This document shows positions 6,767 through 15,147 of a DNA stretch of 64,000 bases, one piece after another. The translations under genes and the position numbers were made by a program. The notes under the pieces are model-generated. The model saw only the letters and a list, made by a program, of their open reading frames with translations, searched no databases and was not told where the DNA came from. The DNA lies in assembly GCA_965197495.1 (NCBI GenBank), contig OZ240210.1:3224001-3288000 (forward strand), given 5' to 3'. Positions within the stretch are counted from its first letter, which is position 1. Every line of letters begins with the position of its first letter. This DNA comes from SMYC01 sp965197495. Its GTDB lineage: Bacteria; Acidobacteriota; Vicinamibacteria; Marinacidobacterales; SMYC01.

Positions 6767-8674
6767 CTACAAGATGATGCGGTCGTTGCCGGCACGGCGG
6801 GTGACGCGCTCCCGGTCGAGCCACTCGAGCAAAGGAATGGCGTGCTTGCGGGTGACGCCAGCCATCTCTTTGAAGAAGCTCACATCGAGGCGGTCGCGTT
6901 CAGGCTTGAGGCCCCGGATGGTTTGCTTGAGCTCGCCGAGGACGTCGCGGTGGAAGACCATCCCGTCCGCGATCTGGACAAGCGTTCCGTCCTTCAACAA
7001 GACCCGCTGCACGCGCTCGAGCAAGCGCGTGTCTTGCTTTCCCGCGATCGCCGCTTCGCTGAGACTCTTGGGGCGATAGCCCCCGTCACGATATTGCGTC
7101 ACGAGGAAGTCTCGGGCTTCGGTCTCCTCGGCGCTCATGTGGATGCTGTGATCGGGAGTCGCGACGAGATCGCGCGCGCTTCGGAGACGTCCTTCGGCGA
7201 CGCGCTGTGACAAGACCCACTCGAACACGGCGTGCGGCGTGCGCGTGGCAACCTTTTCCCTCAGCTCACTTTTCGGCATACCCTCGAGCAGCGGGTGTTT
7301 GCTCTGAAAGCGTTTGAGCTCGTCGAGCATGCGGCTCGCGAGGGTCTCGACGAAGTCGGGAGCGATGAAGAGCTTCGGCGCCTCGGAGACCACCACCGCT
7401 TTTCTTGCGCCGACGAGCGCCGCGACGATCGGTTTCATCGATTCCCCGTCGGCCGATAGCCGCCGGGCCAAGTCGGGCTCCGACATTCCCATAGCACCCG
7501 CGCCGGTAATAAAGAGCGCGGCGGCGGTGGCTCGATCGCCGCTCGCGAGCGTTTCGAACGCGCCGAGGGGGGCTCGGCTGCGGACGCCGTGCTTCTGAGG
7601 CTCGGCGTCGAGAACCTTCCCGCCGGCGATCGTCTCCAGAGGCGAGTAGCGTCTCAGGATGAAGCGATCCCCGCGTGCGGCGACCGTCGGGCCTTCCAAG
7701 CGGAGCTGTACGAAACCGCGTTCTCCCGGAGCGAGAGCTTTCCTGTCGCCCAGCACCCGTACGCGCGCCAAGACTTGCGCCGTTGCCAGATGAAGATGCA
7801 CGCGGGTGAGATCCTTGATGGGGATGGGCGACGAGGCGAGCACGTCGAGCTCGGCATCGATCATGTGCGTCGGCGTGAACGACCCGGGCTCGACGAGGGT
7901 GTCGCCGCGCAGGACGTCGGCGACATCGACGCCTTGCAAATTCACCGCGGTTCTCTGGCCCGCGCGCGCGGTGTTCTTTTTCTCGCCGTGAACTTGTAGG
8001 CTGCGTATCCGGGCTTTCAGCCTTCGCGGCACGATCTCGATCTCGTCCTCTTGCGCGACCGAGCCGGTCATCAATGTTCCGGTCACGACCGTGCCAAAGC
8101 CTTTCATGGAGAACACGCGATCGACGGGAAGCCGGAAGAGTCCGTTCGCGGAGCGGCCCGAAACATCTTTGGCCTCCTCGATGAGCTTCAGCTTCAGCGC
8201 TTCGATGCCCTCTCCTGTTTTCGACGAAACCTCGAGGAGCGGGGCGCCTTCGAGAAAGCTTCCGTGAAGGAGCTCACGCGTCTCGAGCGCGGCGAGCTCG
8301 ATGAGCTCGGCGTCAGCGAGATCGCTCTTGGTGAGGACAATCACCCCGCGCGGGATTTCGAGCAAACGGCAGATGTCGAAGTGCTCTCGCGTCTGGGGCA
8401 TGACGGATTCGTCCGCGGCGACCACGAGCAAGACGAGATCGATGCCGCCGACGCCCGCGAGCATGTTCTTGACGAACTTCTCGTGCCCCGGAACGTCCAC
8501 GAAAGCGATGGACAAGTCGTCATCCTCGGCGAGAAAGGCGAAACCGAGGTCGATGGTGATGCCCCGCTCCTTTTCTTCCTTCAGCCGGTCTGGATCTGTC
8601 CCCGTGAGCGCCCGTACGAGGGCACTCTTGCCATGGTCGATATGGCCGGCGGTCCCGATGACAACGTGCTTCAT
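6767..8674 (-). CDS. selB: Selenocysteine-specific translation elongation factor SelB
   Basis: SelB carries selenocysteinyl-tRNA to ribosomes at UGA codons marked by a SECIS element. The 635-residue length is typical. The N-terminal GTPase domain has GTAGHIDHGKSALVRALTG (G1), RGITIDLGF (G2), DVPGHEKFVKNML (G3) and LTKSD (G4). Translation-factor beta-barrels follow (VFSMKGFGTVVTGTLMTG). The last 200 or so residues form winged-helix repeats that bind SECIS RNA, ending in RVTRRAGNDRIIL. The ATG at 8674 gives the family N-terminus MKHVVIGTAG. No selA, selC or selD is visible. It is divergent from the cyanophycinase-like gene, with 103 bases between starts that must hold both promoters. Confidence 0.95.
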   Translation of the reverse strand: MKHVVIGTAGHIDHGKSALVRALTGTDPDRLKEEKERGITIDLGFAFLAEDDDLSIAFVDVPGHEKFVKNMLAGVGGIDLVLLVVAADESVMPQTREHFDICRLLEIPRGVIVLTKSDLADAELIELAALETRELLHGSFLEGAPLLEVSSKTGEGIEALKLKLIEEAKDVSGRSANGLFRLPVDRVFSMKGFGTVVTGTLMTGSVAQEDEIEIVPRRLKARIRSLQVHGEKKNTARAGQRTAVNLQGVDVADVLRGDTLVEPGSFTPTHMIDAELDVLASSPIPIKDLTRVHLHLATAQVLARVRVLGDRKALAPGERGFVQLRLEGPTVAARGDRFILRRYSPLETIAGGKVLDAEPQKHGVRSRAPLGAFETLASGDRATAAALFITGAGAMGMSEPDLARRLSADGESMKPIVAALVGARKAVVVSEAPKLFIAPDFVETLASRMLDELKRFQSKHPLLEGMPKSELREKVATRTPHAVFEWVLSQRVAEGRLRSARDLVATPDHSIHMSAEETEARDFLVTQYRDGGYRPKSLSEAAIAGKQDTRLLERVQRVLLKDGTLVQIADGMVFHRDVLGELKQTIRGLKPERDRLDVSFFKEMAGVTRKHAIPLLEWLDRERVTRRAGNDRIIL

Positions 8675-8777
8675 GGAGGGGATGATAACAATTCGCGTTG
8701 GAGCCCGCGCTTGTGATTAAATCATGCTTCCCCGGCCTCTTCGATAGGCAGTCATATCCATCGGAAGGACCGACATC

Positions 8778-9650
8778 ATGTGGAAGTACTTGTTTCACGC
8801 GCTTTGCCTACTTCTTGTCATCCGCGCTCTGGCCACCGCCCAGGACGTGGGCCCGTCCCAAGGGGCGCTCGTCATCGTGGGCGGCGCCATGAAGGATCCG
8901 GCGATCATGGAGCGATTCATCGAGCTCGCCGGGGGCCCGGAAGCACCCCTCGTCATCATCCCCACCGCGGGCGTCGGGGACCACTACGACCAGTATTACC
9001 CGGGCGCGCGGCGCTGGCGGAAGCTCGGAGCGGAGCACGTCACCGTCGTCCATACCCGGGACCGCAACGTCGCCAATAGCGACACGTTCCTAGAGCCCAT
9101 CAAGAAGGCGCGCGGGGTGTGGTTTCCCGGCGGCCGGCAGTGGCGCCTAGCGGACGCCTATCTCGATACCCGGACCGAGCTCGAGCTCCACAAAGTGCTC
9201 GAAAGAGGCGGGGTTATCGGCGGCTCCTCCGCGGGCGCCACGATCCAAGGCTCCTATCTCGCGCGCGGGGACACGGAGAACAACACGATCATGATGGGCG
9301 ATCACGAGGAAGGGTTCAGCTTTCTCAAGAACATCGCCATCGACCAGCATCTGCTCGCCCGCAACCGGCACTTCGACCTCATCCCCGTGATCGAGAAATA
9401 TCCTCACTTGCTCGGCATCGGCCTCGACGAGGACACGGCGATCGTCGTGCAAGGGAATCGTTTCGAAGTGCTCGGCCAGAGCGTGGTCGCGATCTACGAC
9501 TATCAACGGACGCTCGCCGGAGAGGGCCGTTTCTACTTCCTTCGCGCTGGAGACTCCTACGACATGGGCACGCGTCAGGCGATGCGGCGCGCGTTCTCGG
9601 CGGAGCCGTTCGAGGGCGTCAAACAGGAGCCTTGGCCCGACCGGCCCTAA
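8778..9650 (+). CDS. Secreted cyanophycinase-like serine peptidase (family S51)
   Basis: A 290-residue protein with a signal peptide (about residues 1-21, MWKYLFHALCLLLVIRALAT) that directs it out of the cytoplasm. The S51/peptidase-E fold is shown by LVIVGGAMKD near residue 31, APLVIIPTAG near 56, GVWFPGGRQWRL near 113 and the nucleophile elbow GGSSAGA at 148-154 (Ser151). GIGLDEDTAIVV fits the cyanophycinase subgroup. Such enzymes release Asp-Arg dipeptides from cyanophycin; exported forms are thought to digest external polymer, so scavenging is a fair inference. No cyanophycin synthetase is in the window. Its end overlaps the convergent lipoprotein gene by 4 bases. Confidence 0.85.
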   Translation: MWKYLFHALCLLLVIRALATAQDVGPSQGALVIVGGAMKDPAIMERFIELAGGPEAPLVIIPTAGVGDHYDQYYPGARRWRKLGAEHVTVVHTRDRNVANSDTFLEPIKKARGVWFPGGRQWRLADAYLDTRTELELHKVLERGGVIGGSSAGATIQGSYLARGDTENNTIMMGDHEEGFSFLKNIAIDQHLLARNRHFDLIPVIEKYPHLLGIGLDEDTAIVVQGNRFEVLGQSVVAIYDYQRTLAGEGRFYFLRAGDSYDMGTRQAMRRAFSAEPFEGVKQEPWPDRP

Positions 9651-10213
9651 GACCCCGACGACTCGAGCCGCGAGGCGATCTCGTCGACGATAGCCTTCAG
9701 CTTCTCGAAGCTGGGTGTTCCCTCGAGCATCCCGAGGCCGATCGGGCTCACGGTGATCGTGCGTTCTCCGGAAGTCATGGCGATCACAGCGACCGCCTGA
9801 TCGCCATCGGCTTGCTCGAGCGCCGCGGCCGCGCGGCCGCTCATCCCGGCGACGTCGGCGACACGAAACCCTTCGCCGAGATCGACCGCCTGTCGAATGT
9901 CATCGCTCGCAGGAGAAATCTGCAACAGCAGAGCGGAGTCTTCGCCGGCAGGCCAAGTGCAAATTTCTATATCGCCGCCGTCGAGCGACTCGGCCGCGCC
10001 CGCACCGACGGAGGTGCCGAAGAGCTCATCCACTTCGCTCTGCATCATGAGACCGCACGCACCGTTTCCGCTAGGGCGCGTGTTGCCCGCGACGCCTGTT
10101 TCTGGGGTCTCACGTTTCGTGTCACCACCGCCACAAGCCGCCATCGAACCGACAAGGGCAGAAGTCAGGAGCCACTGATAACGACAACGACAACGACAAC
10201 GACGCGCTACCAT
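9647..10213 (-). CDS. Putative lipoprotein, DUF3558-like
   Basis: A 188-residue protein with a lipobox (GSMAAC near residue 27) after an arginine-rich and cysteine-rich start (MVARRCRCRCRYQW) and a hydrophobic stretch; it should be lipid-anchored. After a Gly/Thr-rich linker, CGLMMQSEVDELFGTSVG and ICTWPAGEDSALLLQI resemble the pattern of DUF3558-type lipoproteins, which is tentative. The arginine/cysteine start is encoded by a hexanucleotide repeat (four AACGAC units on the plus strand at about 10178-10201), a place where slippage could alter expression. It is convergent with the cyanophycinase-like gene. Confidence 0.65.
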   Translation of the reverse strand: MVARRCRCRCRYQWLLTSALVGSMAACGGGDTKRETPETGVAGNTRPSGNGACGLMMQSEVDELFGTSVGAGAAESLDGGDIEICTWPAGEDSALLLQISPASDDIRQAVDLGEGFRVADVAGMSGRAAAALEQADGDQAVAVIAMTSGERTITVSPIGLGMLEGTPSFEKLKAIVDEIASRLESSGS

Positions 10214-10297
10214 AAGGTGTACTCTCCTTGGTCCCGCGGGGGACCCGGCGGTCAGGTTTCGCTAGGTTGTTGATCGAATTACAATTACCGTAACACA

Positions 10298-11734
10298 ATG
10301 GCCAGACTTCCGCGACATCTGCTGGAGCGCGCGCCAGAGGAAACGGTGCGTCGCTTGTGCTCGAGCCTGAAGAGCGAAGCGGCCCGTGCGCTCGAGCGCA
10401 TGGAGGACCCCGAGGACAAAGAAGGCTTGCACGATTTTCGCGTGTCGCTTCGCCGGCTGCGGAGCATGATGCGCGCCTATCGCGCCCAGCTCAAAGGATC
10501 CGGCGCAAAGCGGCTCCGGGCCCGTGTGAAAACGCTGGCATCCTCCACGAACCTCGCCCGCGACGCCGAGGTCGCGATCGAATGGCTCATGGGCGAGCGC
10601 GATCGTCTCGCAGAGGCCGAGCGGGCCGGAGCCAGCCACTTGTTGTCCATCCTTGAGGCCAAACAGCAAACAACACCCAGCGTCGCAGTGATTCGGCGCG
10701 CGTTCCGCGCGCTCGACAAGGACTTGAAAGAGGCTTTCACGCGGATGAGGCTCCCCGCCGAAGAGACCAACGCCACGTTCGTCGCCGCCACCGCCGAGAT
10801 CCTCGCGGAGCACGCGGACATTCTCCAACAGAGCCTCGTGGCCGCGCACTCTGCCGAAGATACCGAGCTTCTTCATCGCGCGCGCATCGAAGCCAAGCGA
10901 CTTCGCTACATCCTGGAGCCTCTGCAAAGCGAGCTCCTCGAGGCGCGTCCGCTCATCAAGGGGATGAAATCACTCCAGGATTGCCTCGGCGAGCTCCAAG
11001 ACACGCGCGTCCTGACGACCGAGATCTCCAAAGCGCTCGAAAGCTCGGCGCTCGAAGAGGCTAGAAAGCTTCGGGACCTCGCGCTACGAGCCGAAGAGCT
11101 GCCCGTGGCCTACCCTTCGCAAAATACGGGCCTCCTCGCGCTCTTGAGGCGACAGCGCGAGCGCCGGGATCGCTGCTTCGACGATCTCGAGCGCAGGTGG
11201 ATCCGACCTGCGGGCGCATCCTATTTCGAGCGCGTCTCCCGCTTCGTCGGACTTCTGAGGATATGGCCGGCGCGCGAGCTCACAAAGCGCCGCTTTCTGC
11301 TCGCAAACCTACCGGCGGGCCTGGCCAAGAAAAGCGGCGTTGGAATCCGCGAAGGATGGATTCCGGGTAACGCCATCCGCGAGCGCGTGCGCGCGGTACG
11401 CATGGGCCGGCGGGTTCGCTATTCCCGTCACGTCGAATCGAACGGCGACCGGCCGACGGAAGAGAGACTCACACGCCCGGCTTTCGAAAAGCTTTGGGCT
11501 CTCACACAAGGGCGGCAGCTCGAATGCCGCCGTCACGAACTCGAGGACAACGGACGCGTCTGGACCATCGTCGCCATCCCGTCGCAGGATCTCGTGCTCG
11601 CATCGGTCGAGGCGGGCGCGGAGCTCACCCTCCCCGAGTGGATTCGATCGGAGCTTCCGCGCGAAATCACCGGCGTCAAGAAATACGAGCCTGAAGCGCT
11701 CGCCCGGGCTACCGGCCGGCGCCGATCTCGCTAG
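10298..11734 (+). CDS. CHAD domain protein with C-terminal CYTH-like domain
   Basis: Residues 1 to about 300 form a CHAD domain of two helical repeats with the conserved His/Arg/Lys sets LHDFRVSLRRLRSMMRAY and LHRARIEAKRLRYILEPL. CHAD domains bind polyphosphate. From about residue 325 a CYTH-type region follows (KRRFLLANLP, IRERVRAVRMGRRVRYSR, FEKLWALTQGR, DLVLASVEAG, PEWIRSELPREITG). In E. coli YgiF the order is CYTH then CHAD; here it is reversed. The ExExK metal motif is missing (LTKRRFLL), so tunnel catalysis is doubtful. Neighbours apaH and ppx also act on polyphosphate or phosphate nucleotides. Its end overlaps convergent apaH by 26 bases. Confidence 0.85.
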   Translation: MARLPRHLLERAPEETVRRLCSSLKSEAARALERMEDPEDKEGLHDFRVSLRRLRSMMRAYRAQLKGSGAKRLRARVKTLASSTNLARDAEVAIEWLMGERDRLAEAERAGASHLLSILEAKQQTTPSVAVIRRAFRALDKDLKEAFTRMRLPAEETNATFVAATAEILAEHADILQQSLVAAHSAEDTELLHRARIEAKRLRYILEPLQSELLEARPLIKGMKSLQDCLGELQDTRVLTTEISKALESSALEEARKLRDLALRAEELPVAYPSQNTGLLALLRRQRERRDRCFDDLERRWIRPAGASYFERVSRFVGLLRIWPARELTKRRFLLANLPAGLAKKSGVGIREGWIPGNAIRERVRAVRMGRRVRYSRHVESNGDRPTEERLTRPAFEKLWALTQGRQLECRRHELEDNGRVWTIVAIPSQDLVLASVEAGAELTLPEWIRSELPREITGVKKYEPEALARATGRRRSR

Positions 11735-12458
11735 GCTCTTGAAAGACCTCGCGGTCCTCGAGTCGCATCGCCGTCAGCTCTCTTCCCCAGACACAGCCGG
11801 AATCGAGCCCGATGGCGTTCGCGCCAAGGTACAAACCGAGACTCGCCCAATGACCGAAATAGACCGTAACGCCGTCGGGGAGGCTCGCCATCTCGAACCA
11901 GGGACGGCAGCCCTTGGGAGCGCCGCCTGGAGGACCGGCATAGTCGAGACACATGTCTCCGTCCTTCGAGCACGTGCGTAGCCGCGTCAGCCCATCGAGC
12001 GCCGTGCGAAGCTCGCCGTCGACGCCGCCATCCTGGAGCGCAACGCTCGCCTCTTTCGCGAGCCTCTCGGCCTCGGCCAGGCTCCACGTGGGCAAGATGC
12101 CCGCATGCACCATGACCGCGTCGTCCTCGCGGTGAAGCAAGGGCCTCTCGACGAGCCAGTCGATGAGCGTGTCACCATCGGCAGCTTCGAGAACGTCGTC
12201 GAACGTATCGCGTGGTCTCGGCGCACGGGTCCCGCGGCGGCGCTCGATGAGATGGAGGTCGTGATTACCGAGGACCGTGACCGCGCTCGCGCCGAGCCCT
12301 CGAACGAAGCGCAACACTTCGAGCGAGCTCGGCCCGCGATTCACGAGGTCACCGACAAACCACAAGCGATCGCGAGAAACGTCGAAATCGATGCGCGCAA
12401 GAAGCCGCTCGAGCGTGATAAAACAGCCTTGTACGTCACCGACGACGTAAGTGGCCAT
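11709..12458 (-). CDS. apaH: Symmetrical bis(5'-nucleosyl)-tetraphosphatase ApaH
   Basis: ApaH splits Ap4A into two ADP and in E. coli also removes Np4-type RNA caps. The metallophosphoesterase motifs are in order: GDVQGC, FVGDLVNRGPSSLEVL, GNHDLHL, VHAGILPTWSL and YFGHWASLGLY, then GLDSGCVWG. I chose the ATG at 12458, which gives MATYVVGDVQGC as in the family; an in-frame start at 12500 would run into the divergent ppx. Only 16 bases separate the apaH and ppx start codons, so their promoters must overlap the other gene's 5' end or share the short gap. The length, 249 residues, is slightly short but complete. Confidence 0.92.
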   Translation of the reverse strand: MATYVVGDVQGCFITLERLLARIDFDVSRDRLWFVGDLVNRGPSSLEVLRFVRGLGASAVTVLGNHDLHLIERRRGTRAPRPRDTFDDVLEAADGDTLIDWLVERPLLHREDDAVMVHAGILPTWSLAEAERLAKEASVALQDGGVDGELRTALDGLTRLRTCSKDGDMCLDYAGPPGGAPKGCRPWFEMASLPDGVTVYFGHWASLGLYLGANAIGLDSGCVWGRELTAMRLEDREVFQEPSEIGAGR

Positions 12459-12474
12459 ACGCGCATCATACGAC

Positions 12475-13941
12475 ATGACCGACACCAACCTCGCCGACAC
12501 CTTCGCGGCCGTCGACCTCGGCTCGAACAGCTTTCATTTGAAGATCGCTCGCGCCGTCCACGACGAGATCCACGAAGTCGATCGTTTGCGCGAGCGCGTA
12601 CGCATCGCCGCCGGCCTGACCGAAGAGAAAACACTGAGCGAGGAAGCGCTCGAGCGCGCCTATGCCGCCCTCGAGAAATTTGGCGAGCGGATCCGAGATA
12701 TCCCGGCCAAGCAAGTGCGCGCCGTGGGAACGAACACGCTAAGGCAAGTACGCAACCCGCGTGCGGTGCTCAAGAAGGCATCGAAGGCACTCGGGCATCA
12801 CATCGAGATCATCTCGGGGCAAGAAGAAGCACGGCTCATCTATCTAGGCGTCTCGCACTCGCACCCCTATGAAGACGAGCGACGTCTCGTCGTCGACATT
12901 GGCGGCGGCAGCACCGAGATCATCATCGGCGAGGGCTTCGAGTCCAAACGCGCAGCGAGCTTGTTCATGGGCTGCGTTTCCTACACCCGCCGGTTCTTCC
13001 CTGCCGATACGATTACCCAAGAAGGAATGAAGGCAGCGGAGACGGCGGCCCGTGTGGAGCTCGAGGCCGTCGAAGACCGTTTCAAAAACTTGGGATGGGA
13101 ACGCGCCTACGGCGCTTCGGGAACGATCCTCGCGGTCCACACGGTCATCCGAGAAAACGGGTGGGGCCAGGGGATTACGAAGAAAAGTCTGAAGAAGGTG
13201 TCGAAGGCGCTCGTCGAGGCGGGCAAGGTCGGTAAGCTATCGCTCGCGGGGCTGACGGCCGAACGAGCTCCTGTCTTCGCAGGCGGCGGCGCGATCCTTC
13301 GGAGCGTTTTCGAGGGGCTCGACGTGGACGTCATGGAGCGGTCGAACGGCGCGCTGCGAGAAGGTGTTCTCTATGACATCATCGGCCGCAACCGCCACGA
13401 AGACACGCGCGAGCGCACGATCCAACGGCTCGTGGAGCAATACCGCATCGACACCGCCCAGGCCGACCGTGTGGAGCGCACCGCGCTTTTGGGATTGAAA
13501 CAGCTGAAAAAGGCGTGGACTCTCGAGGACCCCGAGCTCCGGCACCTCATCACTTGGGCGGTGCAGCTCCACGAGATCGGTATCACGATCTCCTATAGCG
13601 GCTACCAGCGCCACGGAGCTTACATCGTGGCCAACGGGGAGCTTCCAGGCTTCTCCCGCGACGATCAGGCGCTGCTCGCCGCCCTCATCGGCGCACACCG
13701 CCGAAAGCTCAACCGCACGGCGTTTCAAGACCTCATGGTGGACGAGGAGACCGCGCTTCGCTTGACCATTCTGATCCGCACCGCGGTGCTACTGAACCGC
13801 CACCGCAGCCCGCGTGCCTTGCCACCCGTCGCCGCCGCCGGTGCGAAGAAAAGCCTGTCCATCGCTTTCCCCGAAGGCTGGCTGGACGAGCACCCGTTGA
13901 CCCGCGCCGATCTGGAGGTGGAAGCGAAAGTATTAAACTGA
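12475..13941 (+). CDS. ppx: Exopolyphosphatase/GppA-type phosphatase, last residues replaced by IS
   Basis: It hydrolyses terminal phosphate from polyphosphate or pppGpp. The ASKHA ATPase-like motifs are AAVDLGSNSFHLKIAR, AVGTNTLRQVRN, LVVDIGGGSTEIIIGEG and YGASGTILAV. An HD-like helical domain fills the C-terminal part (WAVQLHEIGITISYSGYQ, LLAALIGAHRRK). The start is ATG 12475 (MTDTNLAD). The last codon and TGA stop (13936-13941) are partly made by the end of the IS1634-type element inserted at 13938. The native end lies at 17887-17923 and would add KKVGYELVVS, so the protein lost ten residues. The fold is otherwise complete and may be functional. Confidence 0.9.
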   Translation: MTDTNLADTFAAVDLGSNSFHLKIARAVHDEIHEVDRLRERVRIAAGLTEEKTLSEEALERAYAALEKFGERIRDIPAKQVRAVGTNTLRQVRNPRAVLKKASKALGHHIEIISGQEEARLIYLGVSHSHPYEDERRLVVDIGGGSTEIIIGEGFESKRAASLFMGCVSYTRRFFPADTITQEGMKAAETAARVELEAVEDRFKNLGWERAYGASGTILAVHTVIRENGWGQGITKKSLKKVSKALVEAGKVGKLSLAGLTAERAPVFAGGGAILRSVFEGLDVDVMERSNGALREGVLYDIIGRNRHEDTRERTIQRLVEQYRIDTAQADRVERTALLGLKQLKKAWTLEDPELRHLITWAVQLHEIGITISYSGYQRHGAYIVANGELPGFSRDDQALLAALIGAHRRKLNRTAFQDLMVDEETALRLTILIRTAVLLNRHRSPRALPPVAAAGAKKSLSIAFPEGWLDEHPLTRADLEVEAKVLN

Positions 13942-14015
13942 AGTTCCTGGCTGAAAAAGCCAAGATCCGGTGTTGATCCAATGAGATAGTTGGAATCAAT
14001 GGTGCTGGCTTCTGT

Positions 14016-14665
14016 CTACACGGTGATACCTTTGAGCAGGTCGTAGGCTCTCTGCTGTTTCGAGTCCGGAGTTGTCGTGACATCGAAGGTGGGCTCGTCG
14101 GGTCCGGCTTCCGGTCGCCGACATTTGTTTCGGACGATGTTGCTGAGAAGGCGCAGCAGCGTGCGGAAGCTGGAAGCTCGACTCCCATCGTCAAGCTTCT
14201 TGGTTTGTATCTTGCGCAGGGCTGCGTCGGAGCGCTTCGCCGGAGCAACCGGGTCACGCCTGGCCTTCGCCTGCTGGTCCTCGTCAGAGAATAGCAGCGG
14301 CCGCCAAGCCTCCATCATGTGCCACAGGACGTAGTAGGCCAGCATGCACAAGAAGACGTGCGCCCGGACTCGGTTTTCGCGCCGGTGACGAATCGGCCGC
14401 ACCTTTAGGTCCATGCTCTTGAAGGAACGAAACGCCCTCTCGACCTGGGTCAGCAACTTGTAGCTGCGCACTGTGTCGTCGGTTTTCATCCGCTGCTCAG
14501 CAAGACTGGTGCGGATCACGTAGATGCCGTCAAGGGCAGCTTCCGCAGTGACCTTTGTGTCGTCGATTTCGAAGCTAAAGCTGTCGTCGCGAATGTCCAG
14601 CTTGAAGTGCTTGCCGACTTTGTACTTGTTGAGAACTCTGCCTACCCGCACACCGATTTTATCTT
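14016..14665 (-). pseudogene. IS1634-type transposase (family a), C-terminal half of copy a1
   Basis: This is the downstream part of the transposase of copy a1. It begins at the ISL3 insertion with KIGVRVGRVLNKYKVG and continues with YVIRTSLAEQRMKTDD, the VERAFRSFKSMDLKVRPI region that carries the catalytic glutamate of IS4/IS1634 enzymes, and the C-terminal helix AYDLLKGITV. The frame is open, so only the ISL3 insertion separates it from its N-terminal half at 16398-17735. It has no start of its own. Confidence 0.85.
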
Positions 14666-15147
14666 GGTTCTCCTGTCGTTTCTGGGGATCTGATTTGGGC
14701 GCGAGGGTATGGCCTATGGACGCTGCCGCGATTGTGGAAAACACCGGAAACTCCTGGAGAGAGAGGCGTTAGGGATGGGTTGTGAGCAGGTACAAACGTA
14801 GCAGCGGCGTTTTCCACAATCGCTTGGAAAACGCTTCGCGTTTCCCACAAGCGCCCACAGGCCCCTCCTGATATATACAAGAAGGATTCATTCATTTGGA
14901 ATAAGGAAGGGGAGGCATCGATCAGTGGAGGCTATGGAAAACGCCCTTCCAGGCTTCGAAGAGAGCTCAGTCGTGAGCAAGGCCTTGAACGATCCGGACC
15001 GTGGGGGCGTTTCCCACAGCCTCGTTTCGCGCTGCGGGGCAGTGGCATTTGGTGAGGCCTGTGGGTTGAGAGGGTAAGCCATGTTTAGATGCGTATCGGC
15101 GAGAACGCTAGAATCCTTTTTCGGCAAGAAAAAGGAGCGTTCTCGCG
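14666..15147 (+). repeat. ISL3 leader with repeated GGAAAACG boxes
   Basis: The 482 bases before the transposase hold no convincing gene. They contain boxes of the form TGGAAAACG or its complement at about 14733, 14809 (inverted), 14824, 14839 (inverted), 14934 and 15008 (inverted). Several pair into hairpins, for example GGAAAACGCTTCGCGTTTCC. The same leader is found in all ISL3 copies that keep this side. Transposase binding or control of transposase expression is a plausible use. Confidence 0.55.

Noticed and set aside
9119..10273. A 384-residue plus-strand frame over the cyanophycinase 3' half and the lipoprotein gene
   Set aside because: It is arginine-rich, without motifs, and crosses two convincing genes on different strands.
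14659..15127. Two frames of 78-79 residues inside the ISL3 leader (also in copy 2)
   Set aside because: They follow the palindromic GGAAAACG boxes, have no domain pattern or ribosome binding site, and change freely with indels in copy 4.
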